From positions 4,092,001 to 4,156,000 of the forward strand of contig CAWFHD010000003.1 of the NCBI GenBank assembly GCA_963815475.1: a stretch of 64,000 nucleotides of DNA, in the 5' to 3' direction. The notes beneath the pieces are model-generated. The model searched no databases. It was not told the origin of the DNA and saw nothing but the letters and a program-made list of their open reading frames with translations. This DNA comes from Sulfopaludibacter sp963815475. Its GTDB lineage: Bacteria > Acidobacteriota > Terriglobia > Bryobacterales > Bryobacteraceae. Within the stretch, counting starts at the first letter, position 1. Each line of letters starts with the position of its first letter. Below, piece by piece: positions 18,589 through 28,521 of this stretch. The position numbers and the translations under genes were made by a program.

Positions 18589-21330
18589 CTATTCGTGCCG
18601 CAGAGCCGCCAGCGGATCTATTCGGGACGCTCGCCTTGCCGGCACATAGCCGGCGAGGATCGCGGCCCCAAGGAGGACGACACCAGCCAGCGCCAGCGTT
18701 CCCGGATCGTTGGGCTGGGTCTCGAACAGAAACGATTTGACCAGCTGGGACGCGCCCAACGTGGCAGGCACGCTGATCGCGAGACCCACCGCCGCCAGTA
18801 GAAGAACGCGGCGCAGAACCATCCATACCACGGCGCCGCGTTGCGCGCCTAGAGCCATACGGATTCCAATCTCGCCCACCTGCCGCGCGACGTTGTACGA
18901 CATCGTTCCGTAGAGCCCCACGCACGCCATCAGGAGAGCGAGAACCGCGAAACCCGTGCATAGTCTCGCGAACATGATTTCCCGGCTGATCGTCCGATCG
19001 ATTTCCGCAGCCTGTGTGACCACGTCTGTCACGGGTATGCGGGAATCTGCCTCCCGCACGATCTCATGCACACTCTTGACAAACCTCAGCGGATCACCCG
19101 CAGTGTGCAGCGCATAGGTCATTCGGTCCGGAGAAATCTGGCTGGCTGCGACGAACATGGTCATCGAACTCTCCTCTTCATCTTTCAGACCACCGTATCG
19201 CAGGTTAGCCGACACGCCGACGATTTCAAGATCTCGCTTCTCGTCTACCAACGTGATGCGCCGGCCCACCGGATTCTCGTTCCCGAAGTAAGTCCGCGCC
19301 AACTCCTGGCTGATCACTGCAACCGGAGTGGAGCCCCGTTGGTCGCGCTCGTCAATCTCACGCCCGGCCAGCATTGGAATCTGCATCGTCGTCAGGAAAC
19401 GCGGTCCGGCGGCCAGGACGCCCGCGTCATCGATGGTCACGGCGCCGATCTTCATTTCGCCCCTGATTGCCGACCCCGCGAGACCGGCGTTGATGAGCGA
19501 CGAGTGCGAAAGCGTCGCACTGCTCACTCCGGGGATCGATTCGAGGCGCTTGCGCAGGTCCGCGTAAAAACTAGTGATCTCCGGGTCGCGATGCCCGGCC
19601 TGGCGCGCATTCACCGTGAACAGAAGGATGTTCTCACGGAAGTATCCCAGTTGGACGGAGTGCAGCTTGTCGAGTGTCCGGGCAAACAGACCCGCGGCGA
19701 CCAGGATGAGAAAAGAGATCGCGATTTGGGCGACCACCAGAACGTGCTGCGCGCGGCGGTGCGGTCCGCCCCCGCGGCCGTTCTTTAGCGCGGGCATGAC
19801 GTCCGGACGCGTCGACTGAATCGCCGGAGCGAGGCCGAATAACAGACCGCAAACCACCGAGAGCGCCGCCGTCACGCCTAGCACGCTCCAGTTCAATTCC
19901 GCGTGCAGCGTGGCGTTCCTCGGCCCGCTCGAGAGCAGAACTGTCAGCGTTCGCATTCCCCAGATCGCAAACGCCACCCCTAGTGCCCCGCCGAGCGACG
20001 CCAGCATCACGCTCTCGGTCAGCAGTTGCCGCACCACGCGGAGCCGACCCGCTCCCAGGCTGAGCCGGACAGCCATTTCGCGGCATCGCGCCGCGGCCCT
20101 TGCCAGCAGCAGGTTGGCGATGTTCGCGCACGTGATCGCCAGGATCAATCCCACCATCGTCAGCAGCACGTACAGAGGTTTGGAATACTGGCGGCGCAGG
20201 CTGCCCAGACCGGCGGCGCCAGGGTTCAGCGTCAACTCGGGCAGCTTGGCGCGCTCACCGTCGGTCGTCGCAGTGGTGGCAACCCATTGATGGAACCGGG
20301 GAGCCAGCACTGCCTGTGCCTGGGCCATGCTTACGCCAGGACGCAGACGGCCCATCATTTCGATCCAGTAGAAGTTTTCGTCGTCATATATACGAGCCGC
20401 TCTGGCGCCGTCCACCAGCACATTCGTGTGCAACGGAAGATAGACCTCCGGCGCCGCCGCTGGGTCCACTCCGAAGAATTCCGGCGGCGCGACACCGATC
20501 ACCGTGAAGGGCACGTTATCGACGAGAATCGACTGTCCAATCGCATTCGACGGTCCCCCCAGGCGATTTTGGCTTGTCGCAAAACTGATTACGACCACCG
20601 GCGCCGCGCCGGGGCGGTCGTCCTCGGAGTCGATTACACGCCCTGCGGCCGGCGACACTGCCAAGCCCCGGAAATACTCGCCGGTGACATACTCCGTGCT
20701 TGCGCTCATGGCCTGCCCGTGGACGGTCAGGGTACGAACGTGTCCGTTGAAGTATCCGAAGAGCGTGGAGAAGACGGGATTCTCCCCGCGCAGCGTCTCG
20801 AACGCGCGATACGGGAATATCCCGCTGACCAGAGCCCCCTTGGCGCCAGGCCAGAAAATGCCTTGTAGCCCGTGCATGACGTGGACCGACACCTTGTCGC
20901 CCTCCTTCGGAGGCTGGCTATGCCAATTCAAGACCACCAGCGACGCGGGATTGCCTACCGGCAGCGAGCGCATCAGAATCGACTCCATCAAGCTGTAGAT
21001 CGCCGTATTGGCACCGATGCCGAGCGCCAGCGACAGGACCGCCAGGGCGCTGAATGCCTTGTTGGCGATCATGGTGCGACAGCCATAGCGGACATCCTGC
21101 CAAAGTTCCGAGCAAAATCGTGTCATCCAAATCTCCCGCGACTCTTCGTGCTTCAGCCCGACGTTGCCAAACTGCCGGCGCGCTTCAGCCCGGGCGCGCT
21201 CTGCCGTCAGGCCGTCTGCTTCGAGTTCCTCGGCTTTTTCCGCGAGATGGAGTTCCATTTCCTCACGCAGCGCCTCGCTGCGCCTGGCGCTGTCCATCCA
21301 ATACCTCAGCCGTCGTGCCACGTCCGTCAC
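18589..21330 (-). CDS. Acidobacterial duplicated orphan permease (MacB/FtsX-type ABC permease)
   Basis: 913 residues. The N-terminal prefix domain (ARRLRYWMDSARRSEALREE, then ERARAEARRQFGN) is followed by DVRYGCRTMIANKAFSALAV, a first transmembrane helix, a large periplasmic MacB-core-like domain (LVVLNWHS to LTLNPGAAG), a FtsX triplet of helices (LTMVGLILAITCANIANLLL), then a second copy of the same layout ending GYVPARRASRIDPLAALRHE. Such proteins occur in many copies in Acidobacteria without a dedicated ATPase gene nearby; substrate and mechanism are unknown. Starts with GTG, overlapping the PadR stop by four bases, so the two are translationally coupled. Confidence 0.93.
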   Translation of the reverse strand: MTDVARRLRYWMDSARRSEALREEMELHLAEKAEELEADGLTAERARAEARRQFGNVGLKHEESREIWMTRFCSELWQDVRYGCRTMIANKAFSALAVLSLALGIGANTAIYSLMESILMRSLPVGNPASLVVLNWHSQPPKEGDKVSVHVMHGLQGIFWPGAKGALVSGIFPYRAFETLRGENPVFSTLFGYFNGHVRTLTVHGQAMSASTEYVTGEYFRGLAVSPAAGRVIDSEDDRPGAAPVVVISFATSQNRLGGPSNAIGQSILVDNVPFTVIGVAPPEFFGVDPAAAPEVYLPLHTNVLVDGARAARIYDDENFYWIEMMGRLRPGVSMAQAQAVLAPRFHQWVATTATTDGERAKLPELTLNPGAAGLGSLRRQYSKPLYVLLTMVGLILAITCANIANLLLARAAARCREMAVRLSLGAGRLRVVRQLLTESVMLASLGGALGVAFAIWGMRTLTVLLSSGPRNATLHAELNWSVLGVTAALSVVCGLLFGLAPAIQSTRPDVMPALKNGRGGGPHRRAQHVLVVAQIAISFLILVAAGLFARTLDKLHSVQLGYFRENILLFTVNARQAGHRDPEITSFYADLRKRLESIPGVSSATLSHSSLINAGLAGSAIRGEMKIGAVTIDDAGVLAAGPRFLTTMQIPMLAGREIDERDQRGSTPVAVISQELARTYFGNENPVGRRITLVDEKRDLEIVGVSANLRYGGLKDEEESSMTMFVAASQISPDRMTYALHTAGDPLRFVKSVHEIVREADSRIPVTDVVTQAAEIDRTISREIMFARLCTGFAVLALLMACVGLYGTMSYNVARQVGEIGIRMALGAQRGAVVWMVLRRVLLLAAVGLAISVPATLGASQLVKSFLFETQPNDPGTLALAGVVLLGAAILAGYVPARRASRIDPLAALRHE

Positions 21331-21665
21331 TCCGTTCCCATCACGCGCGCGATCGCCAGCGTGAGTTTGGCGTACTTCCGGGTTTCAAGCGCCAGCTGTT
21401 TGCGGCCAGCCGCCGTGATCTTGTAGATCCTCGCCCGCCGATTGTTCGGCGTCACGCCCCAGACACCGTCGATCCAGCCGTTTAGCTCCAGTCGCTGGAG
21501 AGCGGGGTACAGCGAGCCCTCCTCGACCAGGAGCTCGTTGTCGGACGATTGTTGAATGAACTGGACTATGCCGTATCCATGGAGGTCGCGCAGCGACAGC
21601 GTCCGCAGAATCAACATGTCCAGTGAACCGGGCAAGGAATCGTTCTTTTGCGGCTTGCGTCCCAT
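21327..21665 (-). CDS. PadR-family transcriptional regulator
   Basis: 112 residues with a winged helix: LDMLILRTLSLRDLHGYGIV, then EEGSLYPALQRLELNGWI (recognition helix and wing) and NRRARIYKITAAGRKQLALE. PadR proteins are usually repressors lifted by a ligand. The coupled permease gene overlaps the stop as GTGA. In Acidobacteria this pairing is very common, so the regulator most likely controls the permease operon. Confidence 0.95.
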   Translation of the reverse strand: MGRKPQKNDSLPGSLDMLILRTLSLRDLHGYGIVQFIQQSSDNELLVEEGSLYPALQRLELNGWIDGVWGVTPNNRRARIYKITAAGRKQLALETRKYAKLTLAIARVMGTE

Positions 21666-21892
21666 ACCAAGAATTCTTAGCTTACGCCGATCGGATGACG
21701 CCAGTCAAGTTCAGATTGGCGATCCCCGCGCGCCGCACGACGATTTCGGGGTGCTCACGCGCGCCGACTGCCGTAGCTGGGGTTGGGTGCGATGGCGCGC
21801 GGCTTGGATAGTAATCTGTCGATTCGTTGACTGAAGGTTCAGTCACGGAACGTCCCGGAACCAACCCCGCGCGTCCGGTGTCTAAACCGGCC

Positions 21893-22657
21893 ATGCTGGA
21901 AGTTCGCAACCTGACCAAACGTTACAACAACATCCCCGTCGTCGAGTCCGTTAGTTTCGTCATCCGCCCCGGGGAAATCCTCGGCTACCTCGGTCCCAAC
22001 GGCGCCGGCAAGAGCACCACCGTGAAAATGCTCACCGGCCTCATCGAGCCCACCTCGGGCTGCATCGAATTCAACGGCCGGGACGTGCGCGCGGACCCGA
22101 AGGCCTTCCAGCGCCGCCTCGGCTACGTGCCCGAGGAGGCGCACCTCTATCCACATTTGTCTGGGCGCGAATATCTCCAACTCGTCGGGCGCATCCGAGG
22201 AATCGCCCGCCGCGCGCTCGAACCGAAGATCGATGAGCTTCTGCGCCTTGTGGGCCTGTGGGAGGATCGCCTCTCGCCCCTCGCCTCCTATTCCAAAGGT
22301 ATGCGCCAGAAAATCCTGCTCCTCGCAGCCCTCCTCCACGACCCGGAAATCATGATCCTCGACGAGCCCTTCTCCGGTCTCGACGTCAACGCTGCCATGA
22401 TTCTCCGCAGCCTGCTGCGTTCCCTCGCCGAGTGCCAGAAAATCATCCTCTACAGCTCGCACGTCCTCGAGGTCGTCGAAAAGGTCTGCGATACCGTTCT
22501 CATTCTGCGCCGCGGCCAGGTGGTGGCGCACGATCGCGTGGCGCGCCTGCGCGAACTCATGTCGGAATCGTCGCTCGAAGGCGTGTTCGCGCAGTTGACC
22601 CAGACCGAAGATACGGACGCCATCGCGCGCCGGATGCTGGAGGTGGTGGCCGCATGA
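21893..22657 (+). CDS. ABC transporter ATP-binding protein
   Basis: 254 residues from MLEVRNLTKRYNN; the frame is open to a TTG at 21827 but the family begins here. Walker A GPNGAGKSTT, Q-loop region LGYVPEEAHLYPHLSGREYL, signature SYSKGMRQKI (a variant of LSGGQ as in CcmA/ABC-2 systems), Walker B IMILDEPF and H-loop SSHVLE. It resembles ATPases that drive ABC-2-type exporters. Its stop overlaps the start of the fused permease (ATGA), so the ATPase and the permease form one transporter. Confidence 0.95.
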   Translation: MLEVRNLTKRYNNIPVVESVSFVIRPGEILGYLGPNGAGKSTTVKMLTGLIEPTSGCIEFNGRDVRADPKAFQRRLGYVPEEAHLYPHLSGREYLQLVGRIRGIARRALEPKIDELLRLVGLWEDRLSPLASYSKGMRQKILLLAALLHDPEIMILDEPFSGLDVNAAMILRSLLRSLAECQKIILYSSHVLEVVEKVCDTVLILRRGQVVAHDRVARLRELMSESSLEGVFAQLTQTEDTDAIARRMLEVVAA

Positions 22658-25600
22658 CCGAGCGCTGGCGTGAATGGCTGGAGGAGACCCACAACGACAA
22701 TTTCGAACTGCTGAGGCTTTTCGTCGGTAGCTTCTTCGATAGCGAAATGCTCTCCGTCCCGGGTGAATGGACCAAGGTTGCGGCTGGCATATTCGCCGTC
22801 CTGGTATCCATCGGATTCGTGGCCTTCACCACCTTCTATGAGCTCTTCAACTCCATGGAGGGCCATCTCACCAAAGCCCGCATCTTCGCCGAAATCCGCG
22901 GAAACGAGTTCACCTTTATCGGCCTCGCCGCCGCGGCGGCCGCTCTCCTCACCGCGCTGGAATGGCAATCGCTTTTTCCCAGTCGCCGCGACTGCCTGGC
23001 GCTCGCCAGTCTCCCCGTAAGCGCGCGCCAGATCTTCTTCGCCAAATTGGCCGCCCTTGCGCTGATCTTCGCCGTATTCGTTCTTGCCATGAATCTGCCG
23101 TGGGCCGTCGAATACTCCATGACTACCGCCGGCCACTGGGAAAACAATCCCTCCACCTTCACCGTCATCGCCGCGAATTTCGCCGCTACCGCAGGAGTCT
23201 GCGTCTTCGTCTTCTTCAGCCTCCTGGCGCTCCAAGGCATCCTGCTCAACATCCTGCCCGCGCGCGTTTTCGGCAGCGTCTCGCTGGGCGTGCAATCCGC
23301 CGTGCTCATCCTCACTCTTGGCGGTTTGCCGCTCTACAACCGCCAGCCAATCGCTCCGTGGTGGCCGTGCGTCTGGTTCCTGCATCTCTGGGAGTCGATT
23401 ATCAAAGGTCCCGCCGGCGCATCGCGCGACGCCCTCCTTGCCATCGCAATCTCCGCGGCGCTGGCGGTGCTGGCGTATCTGTTCAGCTATCACCGCTACC
23501 GTCGCCTGCTGCTCGAAGCACAATCGGAGCGTGCGCCCGGCGCCGCGCCCTCGGCGCCCGGAGCGGGTTGGGGCGCCCGTTTGCTTGAGTTCTGGATGCC
23601 CGATCCGCGCCAGCAGGGCGCCTTCGCCTTCATCTGCAAGACGCTCTCGCGCAGCCGTACCCACCGCCTCATCCTGCTCGCCTACGGCGGCATCGCGCTC
23701 GGCGCCATCACGAAGGGCGCGCTCGATATGCCGCGCCCGTCTCTGCGCGATGAGGGCCTCTACGGACTCATCATTGCCCTCGCACCACTCGCCCTTTCTC
23801 TGCTCGTCACCGCCGGCCTCCGCTATCTCTTCGCCCTGCCCGAGTCCCCCCGCGCCAATTGGCTCTTCCAGACTACCGATCGCGATGCCTCCGCCGCGTG
23901 GCTCGCCGCCGTCGAGCGCTTCGTGGTCTGGTGCGCCATCGCCCCACTGTTCGCCGCCGCGCTCCCCGCGGCCGTCGCCATCTTCGGCTGGATCCGCGCC
24001 TCCGCCGTTCTCCTCCTCGGATTCTTCGTCGCCCTGGTCTGCTTCGAAGCTATGTTCCGCCAGTGGCGAAAACTGCCCTTCACCTGCTCCTACCTGCCGG
24101 GGCGGCAGTCCGTCTGGTCGATCGTGTTGCGCTATGCTTTCGCCGCTATATTCATCGCGCCCGCCGGCCAGTTGATCCTCTCTTGCTCCGCCGAACCCAT
24201 GGCTTTCCTCGCGCTCTTCACCTTCCAAGCCGCACTGTGGCATCGATGGCGCGCCCGCCGGCGCCGCATGTGGGCCGAGTGCGCGCTCTGTTACGAAGAA
24301 CTGCCCGACGAGACCATCATGTCTCTCGGCCTGATGCCATCAACCGAGCCAGTGGTCGCGCCCGGCCGTGACGCCGCGTTCGTCGAAGCTGCCTTTGAGC
24401 CCACTATGCTGCAGCGCCGCCTTCTGCCCGATGCCTGGCGTGACGAGATTCGCGAAGAGCGCCGCCATCCATCGGTCGTCCTCGAAACTATGTGGGAGGA
24501 CGTCCGCTTCGGCTGCCGTCTCATCCGCCGCAACCCGCTATTCGCCGCGGTCGTCGTCCTCACCCTCACCGTCGGCATCGGCATCAACGCCAGCGTCTTC
24601 ACCATCTTCAACGCGGTGGCCCTGCGGCCGCACGTCTCCAGTCATCCCGAGACCTTCCTGCGCATCACACCCAGCGCGCGTTGGCAGGGAACCTCGCGCC
24701 CGGTATCGTACGACGAGTATGTCAGCCTGCGCGACCATGCCCGCTCTGTTCGCGCACTCACCGCCTTCCGATACATTCCCGCCGTCGTAGGCGACGGCAA
24801 TCTCAGCGAACGCGCGGGCATCGCCGTCTCCTGCAACTTCTTCGCGGTCGATGGGATCGATCGGCCCCTCCTCGGCCGCCTCTTCGTCCCGGACGATTGT
24901 GCTGTTCCCGGTCGCATCCCTGTCGCAATCGTCAGCCAGTCCCTGTGGCGCAATCGCTTGGGCTCCGACCCCAACGCCATCGGCCGTTCCATCCGCGTCA
25001 ACAATCGTCCCGCGCTGCTCGTCGGTGTCGTTGCCGATGGCGCGTCCCGCTGGGCGGAAAGTCTCACGCTGGATGTCTGGCTGCCCTACACCGCGATTCC
25101 CTATTTCGAACCGTCCCGCAACCCCTTCCGGCGCGACGACCTCCTCGAATTTTCGCTGGCCGGCCGCTTGGCCTCGGGGTTCTCTCGCCCCACCGCCGAA
25201 GCCGAGTTCCAAACCCTCGAGCATGCCCGCGACCGCGACTACGATGGCCGGCACACCTCCGTCGCCGTCACCGACGGCTCGTGGTCTCAGCAATGGCAAC
25301 TGCGTGCTACCACCCGCGACGTCATGCTCATGGGTTTCTTCTTCGCCACCTTCAATCTAGTCCTGCTGATCGCCTGCGCCAATGTCGCCACGCTGCTGCT
25401 CTCCCGCGCCTCGGCGCGCCGCCGCGAAATCGCCGTCCGCCTTTCGCTCGGCGCGCCGCGCATTCGCATCGTCCGCATGCTCGTCACCGAAAGCCTGGTG
25501 CTGGCCGCGGCCGCCAGCGCTCTCAGCGCGGTCGTCGCCTCGCGCGTCCCGCTGCCCCTCTTCCAATACCTGGCGTCCCGCTCACCCGATTTCCCTATCC

Positions 25601-26880
25601 TGGCCGACTGGCGAACCTTCGCCTACATCGCGGGCGTCATGCTCGCCACCGGTATTCTCGCCGGACTCGCGCCCGCCCTCGAATCGCTTCGCGTCGAACT
25701 GACCGCCACGCTGAAAGGTCAGGCCGGCGTCTTCGGCAGCGGCGGACTGCGCAACCTGTTGGTCAGCGCGCAAGTGGCGCTCAGCATGGTGCTGCTGGTC
25801 GAGGCCGCCTTGTTCGCCCGTTCCGAACAGCAGGCCCTGTATGCCGACCCGGGATACAGCCCTCGTCAGGTGGTCGTCGCCAACGTGAGCTTTCCCGAGA
25901 ATACGCAGTTGGAAGCAGCCCGGGCGCGGTTGGATGCGATCGCCCGCCGCGTGCGCGCACTCCCTGGGGTGCAGTCGGTGGCTTTTTCTGACGGACTGCC
26001 TCTCCTGCGGCCCACCACGGTGGAGTTGTCGCCGCCCTCGCGCGACGACGCCAGCCAGCCGGTCGATATCTACACCGCTTCGTCCGGTTTCTTCGCTACC
26101 CTCGGCGTGCCTCTTTTGCGTGGCCGCGAGTTTCGCGATGGCGATGGCGCCGCGGTGGTGGTCTCCGAAAGCCTGGCCAAGGCTTTCTGGCATCGCGCCG
26201 ATCCGGTCGGCCGTATGCTGGCGCTCCCCGAGGGTCCCGTCCGGATTATCGGCGTCGCCCGCGACATCGCGTCCACACGCACCGGTGGCTCCGACAATCC
26301 CCCGCTCTATCGCTTTCGCCAGGTGGATGCGCGGTACAACGAAATGTCCGTCCGGTTCGCCAGTAACGCCGCGGCCGGCGCAATCGCCATCGGCAATGCC
26401 CTGCGCGACTCCGATCCCGATCTTTTCATCCTTCCGGTGGCGCTGCAGGACTGGATCGATCGCATCACCCAAAGCCTCTGGAACGTCGCTTCGTTGATCG
26501 TGGTGCTCGGCGCGGTGGCCACCGTCCTCGCCTGCACTGGCATCTACGGCGCCGTCTCGTTCGCGGTTAGCCAGCGCGCACGCGATCTCGGCATCCGTGT
26601 AGCGCTCGGCGCAACGCGCCGCCATATCATGCGCGAGGTCTTCGTCTCCGGCGGCAAGCCCGTGGTATACGGCCTGGTAGCGGGCATGTGGCTGGCCGCC
26701 CCGACGGCGGCCGGCCTGCGCGAGAGCGTGCGCGGCTCGCCGATCCGTATCGATAGTAGTGAGCCCCTGCTCTATTGCGCGGCAGCTTTGCTGCTGGCAG
26801 CCGCGGCGACCCTGGCCATGCTCGGCCCGGCGCGCCGCGGCGCGGGCGCCGATCCCCTCGACGCCCTGCGCAGCGACTGA
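22654..26880 (+). CDS. Fused ABC-2-type permease and MacB/FtsX-type orphan permease
   Basis: 1408 residues in one open frame from the ATG that overlaps the ATPase stop. Residues 1 to about 600 form an ABC-2-like membrane protein with many helices (FAVLVSIGFVAFTTFYELF, ALALIFAVFVLAMNLPW, FAALPAAVAIFGWIR type segments). From about residue 613 (MWEDVRFGCRLIRRNPLFAA) the sequence changes to an orphan-permease module: MacB-core-like domain, FtsX helices (FNLVLLIACANVATLLLSRA), a second half, and the characteristic end ADPLDALRSD. No stop or ribosome site separates the two. The prefix domain usual for orphan permeases is missing, replaced by the ABC-2 part. Unusual architecture; cargo unknown. Confidence 0.85.
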   Translation: MTERWREWLEETHNDNFELLRLFVGSFFDSEMLSVPGEWTKVAAGIFAVLVSIGFVAFTTFYELFNSMEGHLTKARIFAEIRGNEFTFIGLAAAAAALLTALEWQSLFPSRRDCLALASLPVSARQIFFAKLAALALIFAVFVLAMNLPWAVEYSMTTAGHWENNPSTFTVIAANFAATAGVCVFVFFSLLALQGILLNILPARVFGSVSLGVQSAVLILTLGGLPLYNRQPIAPWWPCVWFLHLWESIIKGPAGASRDALLAIAISAALAVLAYLFSYHRYRRLLLEAQSERAPGAAPSAPGAGWGARLLEFWMPDPRQQGAFAFICKTLSRSRTHRLILLAYGGIALGAITKGALDMPRPSLRDEGLYGLIIALAPLALSLLVTAGLRYLFALPESPRANWLFQTTDRDASAAWLAAVERFVVWCAIAPLFAAALPAAVAIFGWIRASAVLLLGFFVALVCFEAMFRQWRKLPFTCSYLPGRQSVWSIVLRYAFAAIFIAPAGQLILSCSAEPMAFLALFTFQAALWHRWRARRRRMWAECALCYEELPDETIMSLGLMPSTEPVVAPGRDAAFVEAAFEPTMLQRRLLPDAWRDEIREERRHPSVVLETMWEDVRFGCRLIRRNPLFAAVVVLTLTVGIGINASVFTIFNAVALRPHVSSHPETFLRITPSARWQGTSRPVSYDEYVSLRDHARSVRALTAFRYIPAVVGDGNLSERAGIAVSCNFFAVDGIDRPLLGRLFVPDDCAVPGRIPVAIVSQSLWRNRLGSDPNAIGRSIRVNNRPALLVGVVADGASRWAESLTLDVWLPYTAIPYFEPSRNPFRRDDLLEFSLAGRLASGFSRPTAEAEFQTLEHARDRDYDGRHTSVAVTDGSWSQQWQLRATTRDVMLMGFFFATFNLVLLIACANVATLLLSRASARRREIAVRLSLGAPRIRIVRMLVTESLVLAAAASALSAVVASRVPLPLFQYLASRSPDFPILADWRTFAYIAGVMLATGILAGLAPALESLRVELTATLKGQAGVFGSGGLRNLLVSAQVALSMVLLVEAALFARSEQQALYADPGYSPRQVVVANVSFPENTQLEAARARLDAIARRVRALPGVQSVAFSDGLPLLRPTTVELSPPSRDDASQPVDIYTASSGFFATLGVPLLRGREFRDGDGAAVVVSESLAKAFWHRADPVGRMLALPEGPVRIIGVARDIASTRTGGSDNPPLYRFRQVDARYNEMSVRFASNAAAGAIAIGNALRDSDPDLFILPVALQDWIDRITQSLWNVASLIVVLGAVATVLACTGIYGAVSFAVSQRARDLGIRVALGATRRHIMREVFVSGGKPVVYGLVAGMWLAAPTAAGLRESVRGSPIRIDSSEPLLYCAAALLLAAAATLAMLGPARRGAGADPLDALRSD

Positions 26881-27004
26881 CTACATTCGAATCGGACGAA
26901 ATGGTTCGTCTGCTCAGCTTGGGCATTCGTTAGGCCGGACGCGACCACCAGTGCGCACGAGACTAATTCCAGGCGAGGCCCGGGCCGAAATATTCCCCGC
27001 GGGC

Positions 27005-27087
27005 ATCTTGTTTCCGATCGCCGCCTGCAAAGCCACTTCGAACATCTGCCGCGGAATCAGCCGGCGCAGGCGCGAGATCAGCTCCTT
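27005..27087 (-). pseudogene. lepA gene fragment (83 bp)
   Basis: On the minus strand the fragment encodes KELISRLRRLIPRQMFEVAL and QAAIGNK, identical to a stretch of the LepA encoded at 36301-38118 (DNA 36502-36584). The two DNA copies differ at seven positions and all seven are synonymous, so the fragment comes from a once-functional diverged lepA. Weak gapped similarity may extend to about 26975. No start or frame of its own. The rest of the 26881-27241 intergenic stretch shows nothing else. Confidence 0.85.
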
Positions 27088-27241
27088 CGTGCCCTCCTGT
27101 ACTGTGGCAGCGATTGCTTGATTGCGTTGATCCTGGGCTAGCCTACTTGCCGACAGGCATCGGGCACTTCTCCGGGAAGCCCATATATCGTTCCCTAACG
27201 AAGTTCGGTAGGCTTGTCGTCGGAATCTCGATGCGGAAATC

Positions 27242-27631
27242 ATGACGAAGTCCATCGTTAGTGCGTCGCTGATTGGCCTTGGGATGTCTTCTCTGCTTTC
27301 TGGCCAAGGTGGAACGGTTTGCGTTGCACCGAACTCATCGACAGCCCCGGCGCGGATTTCTCCGGGTGGACAATACAACCCCGCAACTCTGTCGTTGAAG
27401 ATCGATAACGGCCGATTGATCCTTTGGCCTCACAAGGAAAGCGCAATCATTGCCGACCTGGACCTGCATCGGCGGCATCTCTTGACCGTTACGTCGGACA
27501 GCAAGCGTATTCATTCCTTCTGGTTTCGGTTTTCTGAATACAAGAGCAACGATCTGTGCGTTTTATTTGACGGGTACCAAAGCGTGCAATTGCAGGAGAG
27601 AAAGCGTTCTCCGTGGTGCAAGTGTAAGTAA
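27242..27631 (+). CDS. Hypothetical secreted protein
   Basis: 129 residues; signal peptide MTKSIVSASLIGLGMSSLLSG followed by a soluble part with strand-like segments (PATLSLKIDNGRLILWPHKE, LLTVTSDSKRIHSFWFRFSE) and a Lys/Arg/Cys-rich end (RKRSPWCKCK). No family recognised. Base composition is lower in GC than the neighbouring permease genes, as in the rest of the 27-35 kb stretch. Confidence 0.5.
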   Translation: MTKSIVSASLIGLGMSSLLSGQGGTVCVAPNSSTAPARISPGGQYNPATLSLKIDNGRLILWPHKESAIIADLDLHRRHLLTVTSDSKRIHSFWFRFSEYKSNDLCVLFDGYQSVQLQERKRSPWCKCK

Positions 27632-27730
27632 ACGGCGAGACCGGGAACTGGACGGCCTAGGTCCCTTTTGCGGGTCATTTTCCCCAAACCCACTTCGCAG
27701 CAACTAGCACATTGCAATACTGGAGCGGTG

Positions 27731-28222
27731 ATGTTTCAGATTGGTCTGCTGCTGTCGTGCAGCGTTCTTCTCGCGCAATCCGGCTCGGAATGGCAGTCCT
27801 GCCCGGTTATTGCCCAAATGCCCGCCGAGACGCGGAGTATGGAACCGCTGGATCAGCGGCAGCGGTTCGAACTTCGGCAGTGCAACGGATACAAAATCAT
27901 CGTGATTGCATAGGAGCGGGCGAAAGCAACACCGTCTCTTGTCTTTGATACCCCGGATAGTTACCCGCGGCTACTAGCCCACGTCGAGAACGTCCTTGTC
28001 TTTCAGAGTGTAGGAGGCTCGTCCGATCACGTTTTCGTTTTTGTGTTCAAGGCGGGTAAGCCTTCCGTTGCGCTCCAAACCGTTACGAAGGATCTCATTC
28101 AGATTCGGCAGTCGGACGAAATGGTCGTTGTGAGCGTGCGGCCCACAACGTATCCGGGACCGGACGGCAGATTCCCGCCGACGCCCAAACCGAAGAAATA
28201 TAGGTTCTCGATTGAGCACTGA
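27731..28222 (+). pseudogene. Hypothetical secreted protein interrupted by an in-frame TAG
   Basis: Good start (GGAG five bases before ATG) and signal peptide MFQIGLLLSCSVLLAQ. The first 60 codons end at TAG (27911-27913) after GYKIIVIA; the same frame then continues for 103 codons (ATPSLVFDTPDSYPRLLAHV, VLVFQSVGGSSDHVFVFVFK, YPGPDGRFPPTPKPKKYRFS) to a TGA at 28222. The continuation has no stop and looks like protein, so a single nonsense change in a 163-codon gene is the simplest reading. TAG is an ordinary stop elsewhere in this window (for example at 7009-7011). Confidence 0.6.
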
Positions 28223-28521
28223 ACCCAAACCGTTCAGTTTTCCGGTTAGAACCGCCATACCGGAAACTGCCGTCTGATTTTCATCTCAACACAAGAGCCC
28301 CATTCGGGACTGGAGTGACCGCGCCAATTTTCCGATAATCATCGAAAAACGGGTTAGAAGTGGATTCCGGCTGCCAGTCCACCCGGTGGCACGTCTCCGG
28401 AAACTCCTTTCCCAGCCATTGGGAAGATTCACGAGTCGTAGCGGTTCACGTTCATATGGCGGTAATCACCTGGCTTCCGAGATTTGGCGCGTCAAGCGAG
28501 TGCGCTCCAACTCCCCGATGG

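Noticed and set aside
22450..24243. Minus-strand 597-codon frame opposite the fused permease
   Set aside because: Shadow with very high E/G/R content and no motif; the plus-strand frame has membrane helices and a coupled start.
27911..27913. TAG read as a sense codon (recoding) in island genes
   Set aside because: TAG is used as a normal terminal stop by neighbouring intact genes, and there is no conserved context or structure; nonsense mutation is simpler.
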